From: Thermothielavioides terrestris NRRL 8126
Taxonomy: Eukaryota > Ascomycota > Sordariomycetes > Sordariales > Chaetomiaceae
DNA: 64,000 bases
Direction: 5' to 3'
Assembly (NCBI RefSeq): GCF_000226115.1
Contig: NC_016458.1
Location: forward strand, 7,164,001-7,228,000
A program made the translations under genes and the position numbers. Of the stretch, positions 32,300 to 43,512 are shown one piece after another. Within the stretch, counting starts at the first letter, position 1, and every line of letters begins with the position of its first letter. The notes below the pieces were generated by a model, which made no database searches, was not told the origin of the DNA, and worked only from the letters and a program-made list of their open reading frames with translations.

Positions 32300-33326
32300 C
32301 CTCGCAGTGCGCTCCAACCGTCTCAAATCTCCTTCCCCGAGCCCGGTAGCTTTCCAATTGAGCGGCGGTGTAATGGCGCAGTTACAGGCTGCGTCGGCCT
32401 CGGGCTGTTTGGCGGCCGACCTCCGGGTTTCGAGATTCGAGGTGGAAGGATGTCGCGTTCAGCTCACGCTGACTTGGTTTTGAGAACAACGCGAGGTTGC
32501 AATGGCAGGGCGTGAAGCGTCCGTTGACGCTTGGCCCCACTACTAAGCTAAATTTACCTAAGGTACCTTATTGTGGAAGTTATCTGACACAATAAGGCTG
32601 CATGAATGGGTGGAGGGGCGCTCGGGCCTCAGCACTGCTCACATGTTCTGCACCCCCCTGAACTAAACACAGGTTCTCGAATCCATCCTCCAACACATTG
32701 TGTGCTAATATTGTACGAATTAAAACAGCCGGAACAAGTGATGAATATCAGACCTTTCAGACATTTCAGAATGATGGACTGGGATCGTGCGTATGTACCT
32801 GGTCCAATCGACTATTGTCTATCGCGGTGCTAAATGGCATCTAAGGGGTCCTAAACAAAACATGGGGTGATCAAGCAGTGCGTGCGGCCCGCCAGGGGCG
32901 GTGGTCATGGACATCGCATGTTAAACTATCATCAGCGGCATAAATGATGTATCGTGGTATCATCCAACCTCAACCTCATGAGCAACGAGCAGCCCGGGTG
33001 ACTTGAAGAAACTCGACCCTCCAAAGTCGGCATCAAATGCTCCATTTAATCCCTGAGACAGCTGGTACCTTAAGGGAGATCAGGGAAAACTGAAATCTCA
33101 AGGGAACCGCGGAGCGACAGCTGAATGACCGCCGTGCATCTGAAGCGTCAGCATCGGCCTGGCCAGACCCACAATGTTGCGAGCGACGGCGAGCTCGCCA
33201 TTCGCGTAGCAACCGTGCCAACGGAAGCCGTCACCGAGACAGAATCGTTGGTTCACACCAACAGCGGAGAACTTTCCCCCGCCGGCTGTGGAAGAAGACG
33301 AGAGAGAGAATGCCCGGACCCTAGCC
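32300..33326. other. Intergenic between CDC73 promoter and ENP1 3' end
   Basis: Contains the motif TTTACCTAAGGTACCTTA near 32553 and a hairpin at 32566-32597. No gene supported. Confidence 0.45.
32566..32597. repeat. 10-bp-arm inverted repeat (hairpin)
   Basis: CCTTATTGTG and CACAATAAGG are exact reverse complements separated by 12 bases; the left arm overlaps an ACCTAAGGTACCTTA palindromic motif. Confidence 0.75.
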
Positions 33327-35170
33327 TCATGAGTCCACTAGCATCGTATCGTCGCCGTCAAAGGCCGGCTGGGGCTGCTCGACTGGGACACCTCTGCCCC
33401 GTCCGGCCAGCAGCTCTCTCCTGATCTCAGGCGCAATCTTTTCGTGGCCATGGTTGAGTAGAAGGTCCAAGAGAGCCTCTCTCTGATCCTCGGTGACTGC
33501 AGGCATGATGGTGAGCACTAGCGATGCGCAGGACCAACCGGGAAAAAGGGCCACTCACTATCATTGCGGTATCGCTGCGCGAAAACAAGCATGCACTGGT
33601 GGAAGATTACGGGCAACGCCTTGGGCGCAGCATCTCCGTCTCTGGCGGAAGCGGCATACCGAAGGAAATGGAAAACGAGGGAGTCCACACATTGCCATGC
33701 TACCGGGGCTCAGTGTCAATATACAAGATGTGCGAGTCGTGGAAGCAGCCCAGATCGACTTACGCAATGCATATCGCTTCTCCAACAGAACCTTCAGCAT
33801 ATAGTTGGTTGCGCTGACGCATTCGGATTGCTGAGAGGCCTGCTCTGCGGCAATATCGCACAGTGTCTTGATGGCAGCAGCCGAGTGGAGGACCGGAATA
33901 GACACGCGAGCCAGGACGGCTGATATGATTTGCGCCTCACGCAATGTGCAGGTGCCTAGAGGATGGGTTAGTACTGCGATCATTTGCCGATGAGCTTGGT
34001 GGTGAGGCAGCTTACCGGACGCGGCTAAGGGAAACAAGAAGCCTAAGGAGAGACGTCAGCAATGCCGAACTGGGCCCGCAATTCGCTCGCCTCGCCCAAA
34101 ACCAACCCTTGAAGAAGCCGGCGGGTTTAAAAAGACCCCGCTTTAGGCAGTTGAACAAGTGGACGTTGAGCTTCTTGTGCTCGTGGATGTCCTCGCGGAC
34201 ACGCTCCAAGATGACCATCTCCATAAATCGCTGCACGACTAATGGTTTCGCTGACACGAATATCCTCGTCGCAGCGTAACAGGCATTTGGAGTCCTGTTG
34301 AAAAGATGCGGTCAGGCCGTCTTCTCGCACACATCTTGATTCTATGGGGTCAAAAAGGCGTGGACAAACCATAAATCAGGTCGTGTGATCTGTAGGATGT
34401 CCTCCCAGTGAGGAATCTGTGGCAGGATCTTGAACGGTTTGGGCAACGGACCCGACTTGTAGCGGGCAAGAATGAGCCCAATCCTAGAGGCCAGTCAGCA
34501 AATCCAATCACGTGTTGGCGGGCTGCCGACGAGTGGCCTCCACGACGTACTTGGTATAGACCTCCACGACCTTCGGTGATAACTCGAAGTCTTCCTCCAC
34601 TGGGTTGCGGTCTTCGCCCTGGCCACCCTGCATGGCCTCCTTCTCTGCAATCTTCGCCATAATTAGGTCTGCCAGGTTCGTCCCTGGTTTTTGGTCTTCT
34701 GCCGCGTCAGCCGGCTTCCCGTCCCAACCGTGTGTCAACAGGGGGTCGTCGTTCATGGTGGGTGTGATGAAGCGGTTGAATGTCTCGAGGTCGGCACCAT
34801 CGACCTCGACCTCCTCGACAACATCCTCCTCGTCACCCCAGGCTTCCTCATTGGCGAACTCATCCTCCTCGACGTCGCTACCGGCATCGAGCCGGGACGG
34901 GTCGAAATCGAACGCCGACCGGCCGCGCGCATCTCCGCCGGCGGCCGAGCCGGACTGCAGTTCCTCCTCGTCTATGAGATCACGGCTCATAGCCAGAATT
35001 TTGCGGGAAGCCTTGGCATCGACATAGCCCTGCTCCTCGGCCTGCTTCTTGCCGGCCCGCTTAGACGGGCGGCCCTCGCGGTTCTTGAGAATCCCTGTCG
35101 CCAGGAGGTCATCTTCGAGCGGGTTGTGTCGCCTCTTTTGAGACGAGCTCGGTGTTGTTGCCTTCGGCAT
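33327..35170 (-). CDS. ENP1: Bystin / Enp1, 40S ribosome assembly factor (seven exons)
   Basis: Predicted 483 residues from exons 34551-35170, 34370-34483, 34107-34294, 34016-34042, 33764-33955, 33559-33699 and 33327-33496. All six junctions keep phase and restore the bystin consensus: SPKVVEVYTKIGLILARYKS, PQIPHWEDILQITRPDLW, TRIFVSAKPLVVQRFMEMVI, KPAGFFKGFLFPLAASGTCT, LREAQIISAVLARVSIPVLH, LLEKRYALPWQCVDSLVFHF, LPVIFHQCMLVFAQRYRNDI and TEDQREALLDLLLNHGHEKI. The N-terminal 200 residues are acidic and basic low complexity, as usual. Enp1 is a nucleolar and cytoplasmic factor on pre-40S particles, needed for 18S rRNA maturation. Exon 4 is a 27-base microexon. The gene is head to head with HGH1 (372 bp). 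Confidence 0.95.
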
Positions 35171-35542
35171 GGTGTAAAACGCGCAGCACCCCGCCGGGTA
35201 ACGTCGGTCGTGGGATGGCCGTGCCGCGAAGTATTGGGTTTTGCTCAGGCTGATTCAGTTGTCGCCTGGTATTTTTTCATTGCAGCTCGATGAAAAAGTT
35301 CCCGTTGTGGGGTTAGAACGTCGGCGCGAGACAACATAATTGGCTGGAATTGGCTCATCGGCGCGATAAGATCGAAACGCTTATCGATAGTTAATCTTCA
35401 ATGGGCCCCACGCTGCCCCGCGCTCTGCTCCCGCAAATTGTGAAATTTGTCTGGCCGTCAAGATCTCAGTGCTCGCCTGCTGTGTAGTAATTGCTCTCTC
35501 TCTCTGTGATCCTGAAATTCTCGTTATCTTGCACGAGTCAAA
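35171..35542. promoter_or_regulatory. Bidirectional promoter region between ENP1 and HGH1
   Basis: A 372-bp divergent spacer. It contains a CT-rich tract just upstream of HGH1 (CTCTCTCTCTCTGTG near 35497), a common feature of fungal core promoters. Both genes act in translation, so shared control is plausible but not shown. Confidence 0.55.
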
Positions 35543-36801
35543 ATGCCTACAGAACTGGAAGAGGTAATGAACCTATAGCTTAGATGGAGCCTTGTATGCG
35601 TATACCTATGCGACTGACAGCATGTCCCATTAGCTCGTGGGGTTCATCGCCAACCCGAACCCCCAGATTCGCAAACTGGCCACGGAGAATCTGGTGCCTT
35701 ACTCAATTTCGCAACCCTCAATATTCAAGGCAGACGAGCTTCTTCCTGTCAAGCATCTAAAATTCCTCATCCGAGATCACCCAGTAAGCTCATCGGTTTG
35801 GTCACCGGCTGAAGCGCCCCGCTGACATGCGGTGCAGGCAATCGCAGAACATGCCTTGACAATGCTCATCAATCTGACGGCGGATTCAGCCATCCTCGAA
35901 TATGTAGCTGCTGACGACAGATTTATCGGCATCCTTCTCGGGCTCTTGGTTGTATGTTGGCTGATCCAAGCAACTTAGGGGAGCTGGGGCTGACCAAGGG
36001 CATGCGGCTCACTTTCGACAGGACCCGGCGGAACCGAATGCCAACCTGTTGGCGATGCTGCTCGCAAATCTGACAAAGTGGGAAGGGATGAAGAGCATCT
36101 TAGATCGCAAGCAGGACCCGCCGGATACTCTAAAGTCGGACCAGCTTGTGCTCAACCAGCTTCTCGACCTCTTCGTCAAGGGCAACGACGGGTCGTACAA
36201 CAAACACGCCGACTTCGACTACCTCGCCTATGTCTTTGCGGACCTCTCCAAGCACGCCGACGTACGGCAGTTTTTTATTAACGCACAAGACTACGACGGC
36301 GTCATCCCTCTGAACAAGATCAAGGTGTTCACGGAACACAAGTCGGACATCAGGAGGAAAGGCGTGGCCAGTACGATCAAAAACGTGGCGTTCGACGTAC
36401 CGGCGCACGCTGCATTCCTCGACGAGGACAAAGTCAACATCCTGCCCTATATCTTGCTGCCCATCACCGGGAATGAGGAGTACGACGAAGAAGAGATGAT
36501 GGGGATGCTGCCGGACCTGCAGCTCCTGCCTCCCGACAAGCGGAGAGATCCGGACCACAGCATTGTGCAAACGCACGTCGAGACATTGACGCTTCTCACA
36601 ACCACCAGGGCGGGCCGAGAGTTGATGAGGAGCGTCAACGTATACCCAATCATTCGGGAGACACATCTACGTGTTGACGACGAGGGCGTCCGCGAGGCCT
36701 GCGAGCGGCTGGTCCAAGTGCTGATGAGGGACGAAGCTGAACCTGGGGCACAGCCGGATGCAGAAGCGGAGGACGAGGATAACAGGATAGTGGAGATTTA
36801 A
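35543..36801 (+). CDS. HGH1: Hgh1 family ARM-repeat chaperone for eEF2
   Basis: Predicted 354 residues from exons 35543-35563, 35634-35783, 35838-35951 and 36022-36801, all introns phase 0 (donors GTAATG, GTAAGC, GTATGT). The N-terminus MPTELEELVGFIANPNPQIR and the ARM-like helices KLATENLVPYSISQ, HALTMLINLTADS and NLLAMLLANLTKWEG lead into the conserved HADFDYLAYVFADLSKHADV block (DUF383/DUF384 of the Hgh1 family), YILLPITGNEEYDEEEM, MLPDLQLLPPDKRRDPDHSI and TLTLLTTTRAGRELMR. In yeast Hgh1 links eEF2 to the TRiC and Hsp90 machinery for folding. The acidic tail (about 335-350) is normal for the family. Exon 1 encodes only seven residues. Confidence 0.95.
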
Positions 36802-39532
36802 ATACGGCACTCGGAAGGGTAAGGTCAATCTAAGCTGCAGATGTCGCCATAACTACTGTGAACTGTGCACTACGGCCAGACGCCCAACACCCTGCTTTGC
36901 ACCATGCAGCCGGCACAGTTTCGGTAAGGACTCGCGTGCTCGCTTCCCGCAGATGGACAAGAGCGCTCCCAAGCCCGTCCTACGTACGGGGTGGCCCGGC
37001 ACCATGCGAGCCAAGCGACACAAGCAACACAAGCAACGGGACAAGCAACGGGACAAGCAACGGGACAAGCAACGGGACAAGAAACGGGACAAGAAATTGG
37101 CAGCAGGGCAGTGCGACGACTGATTCGACGTTTCTATGGAATACTCCTTGGCGAGCGAGCACGCAACCGTGACACCCCCCTCATCTGAAGCCCCCCAATC
37201 CTTATTACCGTCCATGACCGCCGAGGAGAAAGGACGGTGGAACGAAAGTGCTCCGCAGGAGGCTTGCCTGCAATGGTTCTCAATAGTTGGAAAAATCGAG
37301 GTTCAGCGAGCCAGTCGTGCTGTCTCCGTGGCTTTCTGTTGATGGAGATGGCCGCCATGGCTCGCCGTGGGTCGTGCGGCGTCCGCGGCGGACACAACCC
37401 GTGCCGGCATCCCAGCTTTCCATTGGTCGCTTCCAGTTCCTCTCTGGGCTGGGCCACACACCCAGTTATATCGTGTATTTGTGGCAGAGCAGGATGCCCT
37501 GTCCAGGAAGATGATGGATGGCAGACAAAAAAGCTTCCATGTGAGCCGAGTGGAACTTGGCTTGAGAAGGATGAAAACGACAACATGCAAGGTTTTCCGC
37601 CGTCTCGCTTCCAACAGTCCGAGGATTGATCCTTTTGCGCTCCTCGAGCCTGCGTGGCCGAAGCACCCAACAGACAGTTCACTTCAACCTCAGCATTTGG
37701 CATGCCAAGCCGCACCCATCGGACCGGAGTAACTCGGTGTCGCGGGCGTGGTGAAGGAGCCTTACTCGGTAACTATAACTATAACAGGAAGACGCCGACG
37801 ATGCATAACAAACTGGATTCTCATTGACCCTTTGGCGTGTCCTGTACGCTCGAAAAAAAAGCCGACTTCTCCATCTCAGACCGAGAGGCTGCCAGATATG
37901 GTCTGAGGGTGGGCTTGAGAGACGTCGGGAGCTTCGACGAACCAGCGGCCGAGAATCCACAACGTGGCGGTCGCGGGCCTGCTATTCGTGGGGAAGACCC
38001 CTGTCCCCGGCAGAGGCCCGGCCTGCATGCCGTGATGGGCCCCGGTAGCCCACCCCCGGTCAAGGGGTTCTTTGCCTAGTGCGACTTTCCGCTTCTGGAT
38101 CTCTGCGAGCAAGACGATTGGCTGTCAGCCGCCCTCGGTGCCTCATCTCGACCTTTCGATCTCAATTTTTCGAGCTGCCGCGGTTCTCCGACCTCACTGG
38201 CTGGGGGAGGCGACAGGGGCCGTGACCGAGGGTCCGATTTGGAAATCGGGCCCAGGGCTGGAACAAGGCAATGGCGCTGTGGGATCCAGCGCCACGACCA
38301 ACCATGAGTGTACGCGGAGTGTAAGACGGTCGAACTCGTCCTGGATCTCCAGCTCGACGCAGGTCTCTGCGGCGTTGCAAGGGTGCGTTGCAAAGGACGG
38401 AATGCCTCAGTAACAGCACCGAAGGTTGAGCTATCCGCACTTCCGCCCACAGAACTTGATTGGCAGCATCTTGCGAGGTTACACAGGCTTGGACCACGGA
38501 ATGCAACGAAGTGGCCGGCCGAGGACAGGAAACCTGCTGCAGCCTGAGCTGGAACTCGAGGCCATCCACAAGCTGAACAAAAGTGCTGATTATCCGAAGT
38601 CCTTTCCTCCGGCTTGCATGCGCCGGCTTTGCCGTCTAACTCGCAAAGTATTGCTTCGCAGGCGTTGGACCTGATAGCTACCAACTGTCGATATCTGCAG
38701 CCACGTGCGGTGCCTCCGCCCTCCCAGGGGCCCAGAAAACGGGACGGGCGACCGAGGGTGGGGCGGGCTGTCGGGGTTGTCTCATGGGGGCTGCACCGAG
38801 CATCGAGGGGGAAACACAAGGAAACTTTCCATGGTGTATGTACATACACTACGCAGTACGAGTACACGAGCTACACTACACAGTAGTTCCCTGTGCAGCT
38901 GGTGGGCCCAGCATCTGCTTGCATTCCGCCCTCCACTGGACACACGGATATCGACCTCGATTTGACTAGGTGGTGTTCTCTCATCATTTGCCTCCACGGT
39001 GGCGACCATGCAGTAGCTGGGCAGCCCTGGGTCGGCCGCCAGCATGGGCGCGGCGGGGCACGCGAGCAGGCCCGGTCCAGGCCCGTTGATTTGGCGGCCT
39101 GCATGCGTCAACTAGTGTAGTTAACGTTATCCCTTACGGATCCGTATCGTACATGCGGTGGATGCACAGGTGGGCGTGGTCTCCTAGTTAGCGGACTGTA
39201 CCAGGGTAACTATGTGCATTGGACGGCACATGCGCCTATCCTACACAAGAATCTGCATATGGCGCATCCCACGCGCGCGGCGTTGGCGACGCTCCCCCGT
39301 CGCTTATATTCTTGCTGGCCCCCGTCCGTCGATCTGCGTGCTCCCCTCCGTCTCCTTCCAGTCCTTCAGTCCTTCGTCAAAGCAGACTCGGATTGGACCC
39401 GGCCAGTTTTTGGATAGATATCAAGCCGCAACCTATCCTCTGCCGTCTCTCTAACCCTCTTTTCTCTCTCTCTATTCTCTCTCTAACCGTTAACTTTGTT
39501 TATTTTCTGTTCATCATCAGACTTCGCCCGCC
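36802..39532. other. 2.7-kb intergenic region upstream of the phosphate permease gene
   Basis: No gene supported; antisense frames of up to 263 codons (38076-38867) have no domain or family-like segment. Holds a 12-bp minisatellite at 37012-37097, a CACGTG palindrome at 38702-38707 (core of NUC-1/Pho4-type sites, 826 bp before the permease start), GTAC-rich motifs at 38835-38890 and a CT-rich tract at 39455-39490 next to the permease start. Confidence 0.5.
37012..37097 (+). repeat. 12-bp minisatellite (unit CAAGCAACGGGA)
   Basis: Five 12-base units at 37030-37089, the last with one substitution, preceded by two shortened 9-base units and followed by a broken one. Confidence 0.9.
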
Positions 39533-41355
39533 ATGGCCGAAGTCAAGCCGACTTCGGGCGGCAACAACGCCTACCACAACTTCCACAATGACTTCCTCCA
39601 CGTCCAGGACGTCAACGAGCGGAAGCGGCTCGCCCTCGCCGAGGTCGACCGCGCGCCGTTCGGTTGGTACCACGTCCGGGCCATCGTCGTCGCTGGTGTC
39701 GGCTTCTTCACCGATTCGTACGATATCTTCACCGTCTCGCTCCTGACCGTCATGCTTGGCGTCGTCTACTACCCGGGCGTCGGCACCATGCCCACCAGCT
39801 CCGACACTGCCATCAAGCTCGCCACCTCCGCCGGTACCGTCCTTGGCCAGCTCGGCTTCGGTGCCCTCGCTGATATCGTCGGCCGTAAGCGCATGTACGG
39901 TCTCGAGCTGATCATCATCATCTTCGCCACCCTCGCCCAGGCCCTCACGTCTTCGTCTCCGTCCATGGACATTGTTGGTGTCATCATCTTCTGGCGTGTG
40001 GTTCAGGGCGTCGGCATCGGCGGTGACTACCCGCTGTCGAGTATCATCACCTCCGAGTTCGCGACGACCAAGTGGCGCGGAGCCATGATGGCCGCCGTGT
40101 TCGCCATGCAGGGTCTCGGCCAGCTCTGCGCCGCCTTCGTCATGCTCTTCGTCACGCTGGGCTTCAAGTCGTCGCTCGAGACGTCGCCCTCCCTGAAGAC
40201 CTGCACCGGCGGCTGCGCCGAGGCGGTCGACAAGATGTGGCGGACGCTGATCGGCTTCGGCGCCGTCCCCGGCTGCATCGCCCTCTACTACCGTCTCACC
40301 ATCCCCGAGACGCCCCGGTACACCTTCGATATCAAGTTGGACGTCGAGAAGGCCGAGGGCGACGCCGAGGCCTACCTCAAGGGCAAGTCGGGCGCCCACC
40401 CCGACGAGGTCAGACGCGCCGCCGCTCAGAAGCAGGCCGCCGAGCAGCTCAGGGTCCAGAAGGCCAGCTGGTCCGACTTCTTCCGCCACTACTCCAAGCC
40501 CAAGAACGGCCTGCTCCTGGCTGGGTAAGCAATAATACTCTCCTATCTCTTTTTTCATCTGATGCGTGACCCGCGGGGAGGCTTTGTCCCGGACCAGTTC
40601 GGCTACTAACAAGCACCTCCTTTCTTAGTACTGCTCTGTCCTGGTGCTTCCTCGATATTGCCTACTACGGCGTCTCGCTCAACAACGCCACCATCCTCAA
40701 CGTCATCGGCTACTCGACCAGCAACGCCCACAACACGTACGAGATCCTCTACAACACCGCCGTCGGTAACCTGATCATCGTGCTGGCCGGCGCCGTGCCG
40801 GGCTACTGGGTCACCGTGTTCACCGTCGACACGCTGGGCCGCAAGACGATCCAGTTCATGGGCTTCACCATCCTGACCATCCTCTTCATCGTCATGGGCT
40901 TCGCGTACAACCACCTCTCGTCGAACGGCCTGCTCGCCATCTTCGTGCTGGCCCAGTTCTTCTTCAACTTCGGCCCCAACGCCACCACCTTCATCGTGCC
41001 CGGCGAGTGCTTCCCGACCCGGTACCGGTCCACCTCGCACGGCTTCTCGGCCGCCATGGGCAAGATCGGCTCCATCATCGGCCAGGGCGCCATCGCGCCG
41101 CTGCGCACCCGGGGCGCCACCAAGACCAACGCGAACCCCTGGATGGACCACGTGCTCGAGATCTACGCGCTCTTCATGCTCCTCGGCATCGGCAGCACCG
41201 CCCTGATCAAGGAGACCAAGCGCAAGACCCTCGAGGAGCTCGCCGGCGAGGCCGACGAGGAGGACCTCGCCGGCCCCACCCTGCCCACCACCGAGTCGGC
41301 CTTCAGGGGCAACGGCGACTCGGCCGCCGAGAAGAGCCAGCCGGAGAGCAAGTAA
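39533..41355 (+). CDS. PHO84: High-affinity phosphate permease, MFS Pi:H+ symporter (PHO84/PHO-5 type)
   Basis: Predicted 572 residues from exons 39533-40524 and 40629-41355; intron donor GTAAGC, acceptor TTAG, joining LLLAG to TALSWCFLD. Twelve membrane segments are expected in two six-helix halves. Family marks: ALAEVDRAPFGWYHVRAIVV, GVGFFTDSYDIFTVSLLTVM (helix 1), the MFS loop DIVGRKRMYG, GIGGDYPLSSIITSEF (the phosphate-family signature), KWRGAMMAAVFAMQG, a cytoplasmic central loop at about 255-330, and in the second half DTLGRKTIQFMG and FFNFGPNATTFIVPGECFPT. Plasma membrane; couples phosphate uptake to protons. Codon use is strongly C-ending, consistent with high expression. In Neurospora the orthologue is under NUC-1 control on phosphate starvation; a CACGTG lies at 38702, rather far upstream. 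Confidence 0.95.
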
Positions 41356-41374
41356 AAAAAAAAAAAAAAAAAAA
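41353..41374 (+). repeat. A run directly after the permease stop codon
   Basis: The stop codon TAA is itself the start of an A run of about 20 bases. The encoded transcript thus has a templated poly(A) tract at the stop. Confidence 0.8.
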
Positions 41375-43512
41375 CGTGCTCGCCGTGGTTGCGTGGCTCT
41401 TTCTTGGTGTGGGGGTAAGTGTTTGTAAAGAGGCGAGCTTTTCCGTCGCCCAAGTACCTAGGCGACGGTTTAATGCGGTGTGTGGCATAAAGAAGGGGAT
41501 GTGATAATCTTGGTTTAGTTTCTTGAATGATCGAGGGGTTTAGTAGCCTCGCGGGCGGGTTCCGTCCCGCGAAAGGCTACGAACGCGACACACTTGGTCA
41601 TGGTGATGATTTATTTAGACTTGATTTTGCATAACTATACCCTGTGGGCGAGTCGCGGAGATTCTCATTTGATCATGAAAAAAATAAATAACAAATATAA
41701 AAAGACACGTCTTCTCGCCCCACGTGTTGTTCTGGGTGGCTGCGTGCCACGATCAAGTACAATCAGCTGCTAGAGTTGCGTGTGACAGCACCAGGTCAGA
41801 CTGTTACGGTTGTTGTCTTGTCTCTTTATTTTTCCTTTCTTTTCTCCTTTTCCTTTTTCCTTTTTTTCTTTCTTCCTTTCATCGACATGTAGAGGAGACC
41901 CAAACATTATATGGCATTGCCAGAAAAAAGACAACAACCTGGGAGCAGGATAAGAGGGAGATACGGGACTTGGGTGCAAAATACGTGCTTGCCTCTGTGA
42001 GGGAAGACCTAAACTGGGAGGATTCCACATGAAAACAAGCCCACAGGTGTCTATATACGAAGATCCGTGGATGGCTCAGTTGTCGTCGTTGTCCTCGTGG
42101 TGTCGCTAGTCTCTACAATTGATAAGCTCGCACTCAACTGTTTACAGCCTTCAACAGCAGCAACAGATCCGCCGGTTGACACTATCCTAGCTTTCCGGTT
42201 CCCAGGATACCTATTCGTGTGCCATACAGTGAGTGAGTATCTTCGGTTTACGCCTTTGACCAACGGGATCTCGACGGCGGCGGCAGCCTTACCCCTGTCC
42301 TTCATCCCGGCTAACTTGTGTAAACCTCCTCTATTGTTTGACCCTACGCAAAAAGCAGAGAGGACCGTTGCTACAAAGTAGCGGGACCCACCCGGCCCTC
42401 GACCACCTCAGAAGCTCTCCTTTGCCACCGAATCACAAGAACCCGAGCGGCCACGGCACGGCGCGTCCAGACTTTCGCATGTAACGTTGTAGTTAAACCA
42501 ATTTCCCAGACTTCGAAACCGTGCCCCCGTGAGGAACCCGGACAGGCCCTTGCCGTCTAATTATTCATCAGTCCCAGACCCGATGGATACATCGATGGAT
42601 AGGACTCGGGCGCCTGCGTCCTCCTCGAGGACGGCTCTGTTGGAACTGTCGCCAACCTCAGCCCACATGTCCCCCACGTACGGAATAACTACACATACAA
42701 ACCCCCGAGTAGCCGGCCGGAAACAAGCAGTCGTAAACTACACTACCTGACGTCCTGGGACAAGTGACCCCTGACCAGGCTCGCGTCAGCTCGCAGTCAG
42801 CGTAGCGAAGAACAGAGCAAGGCGGGGAAGAAGGTCCACCTTTGCATTGCAACAGTTTGGCTCCTGTCCCAGATCTCTGCAGAATAGGTACCGTAGTTAT
42901 CTCTACATGTGGTTGGCCCTCGAACGATACCGAGAAGGCCTGGAGAAGCCAAACGCCAGTCGCCACAGCAACAGCATGTCTAATCCGTTTTTTATTCTTG
43001 CACTTCCCTCATGACATCGTGAACGCACCGTGGGTATATCTAACAATACGGAACGGCAATGTTGCAACACACACCCCCCCCCCAAAAAAAAAGAAAAAAA
43101 AAAAAAAGAAAAAAAAGAAAAAAAAGAAAAAAAGAAAAAAAAAAAAAAAAGAAAAAAAAGGTGGGAGGAGATAGAAGAGAGAAACAGAATCCAGGCTACG
43201 AACCAACCGCCGTCGCCTCACCATCATCACTCTCATCACCATCATTAGTCATGACCCTCATCACCCTCATCACCATCATCACGACCAACCCAGCCAGTGG
43301 TCCAAAGCCAGGCCAAGAATCGATACCTAGGTAGCTAGGAAGCACAACTAGCTAGATAGGGAACCAGCTCGGCCGTACAGCCGTACTACCGCAGCCGATT
43401 CCTCCTATTGCTAGTGTAGAACCCCCTTCTGCCTCTGCTCCGCCATGATCCTCGCAACTTCCCCACAACTACCGCTCGCTAGTTAGCTAGTTAATTCCAC
43501 TCGCCCAGCCCC
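41375..43512. other. Intergenic, convergent 3' flanks with homopolymer tracts
   Basis: No gene supported. TTTC-rich tract at about 41823-41880, C10 at 43074-43083 followed by an A/G-rich tract to about 43159, and CTAG-rich sequence at about 43325-43365 and 43478-43495. Confidence 0.5.
43074..43159 (+). repeat. C10 followed by A-rich (GAAAAA)n tract
   Basis: Ten C then about 75 bases of A broken only by single G residues. Confidence 0.85.

Noticed and set aside
37012..37097. CRISPR-like array
   Set aside because: Units are contiguous 12-mers with no spacers; it is a minisatellite in a eukaryote.
39500..40612. 370-codon antisense frame over the phosphate permease
   Set aside because: Shadow of a strongly C-ending coding exon; no family motif.
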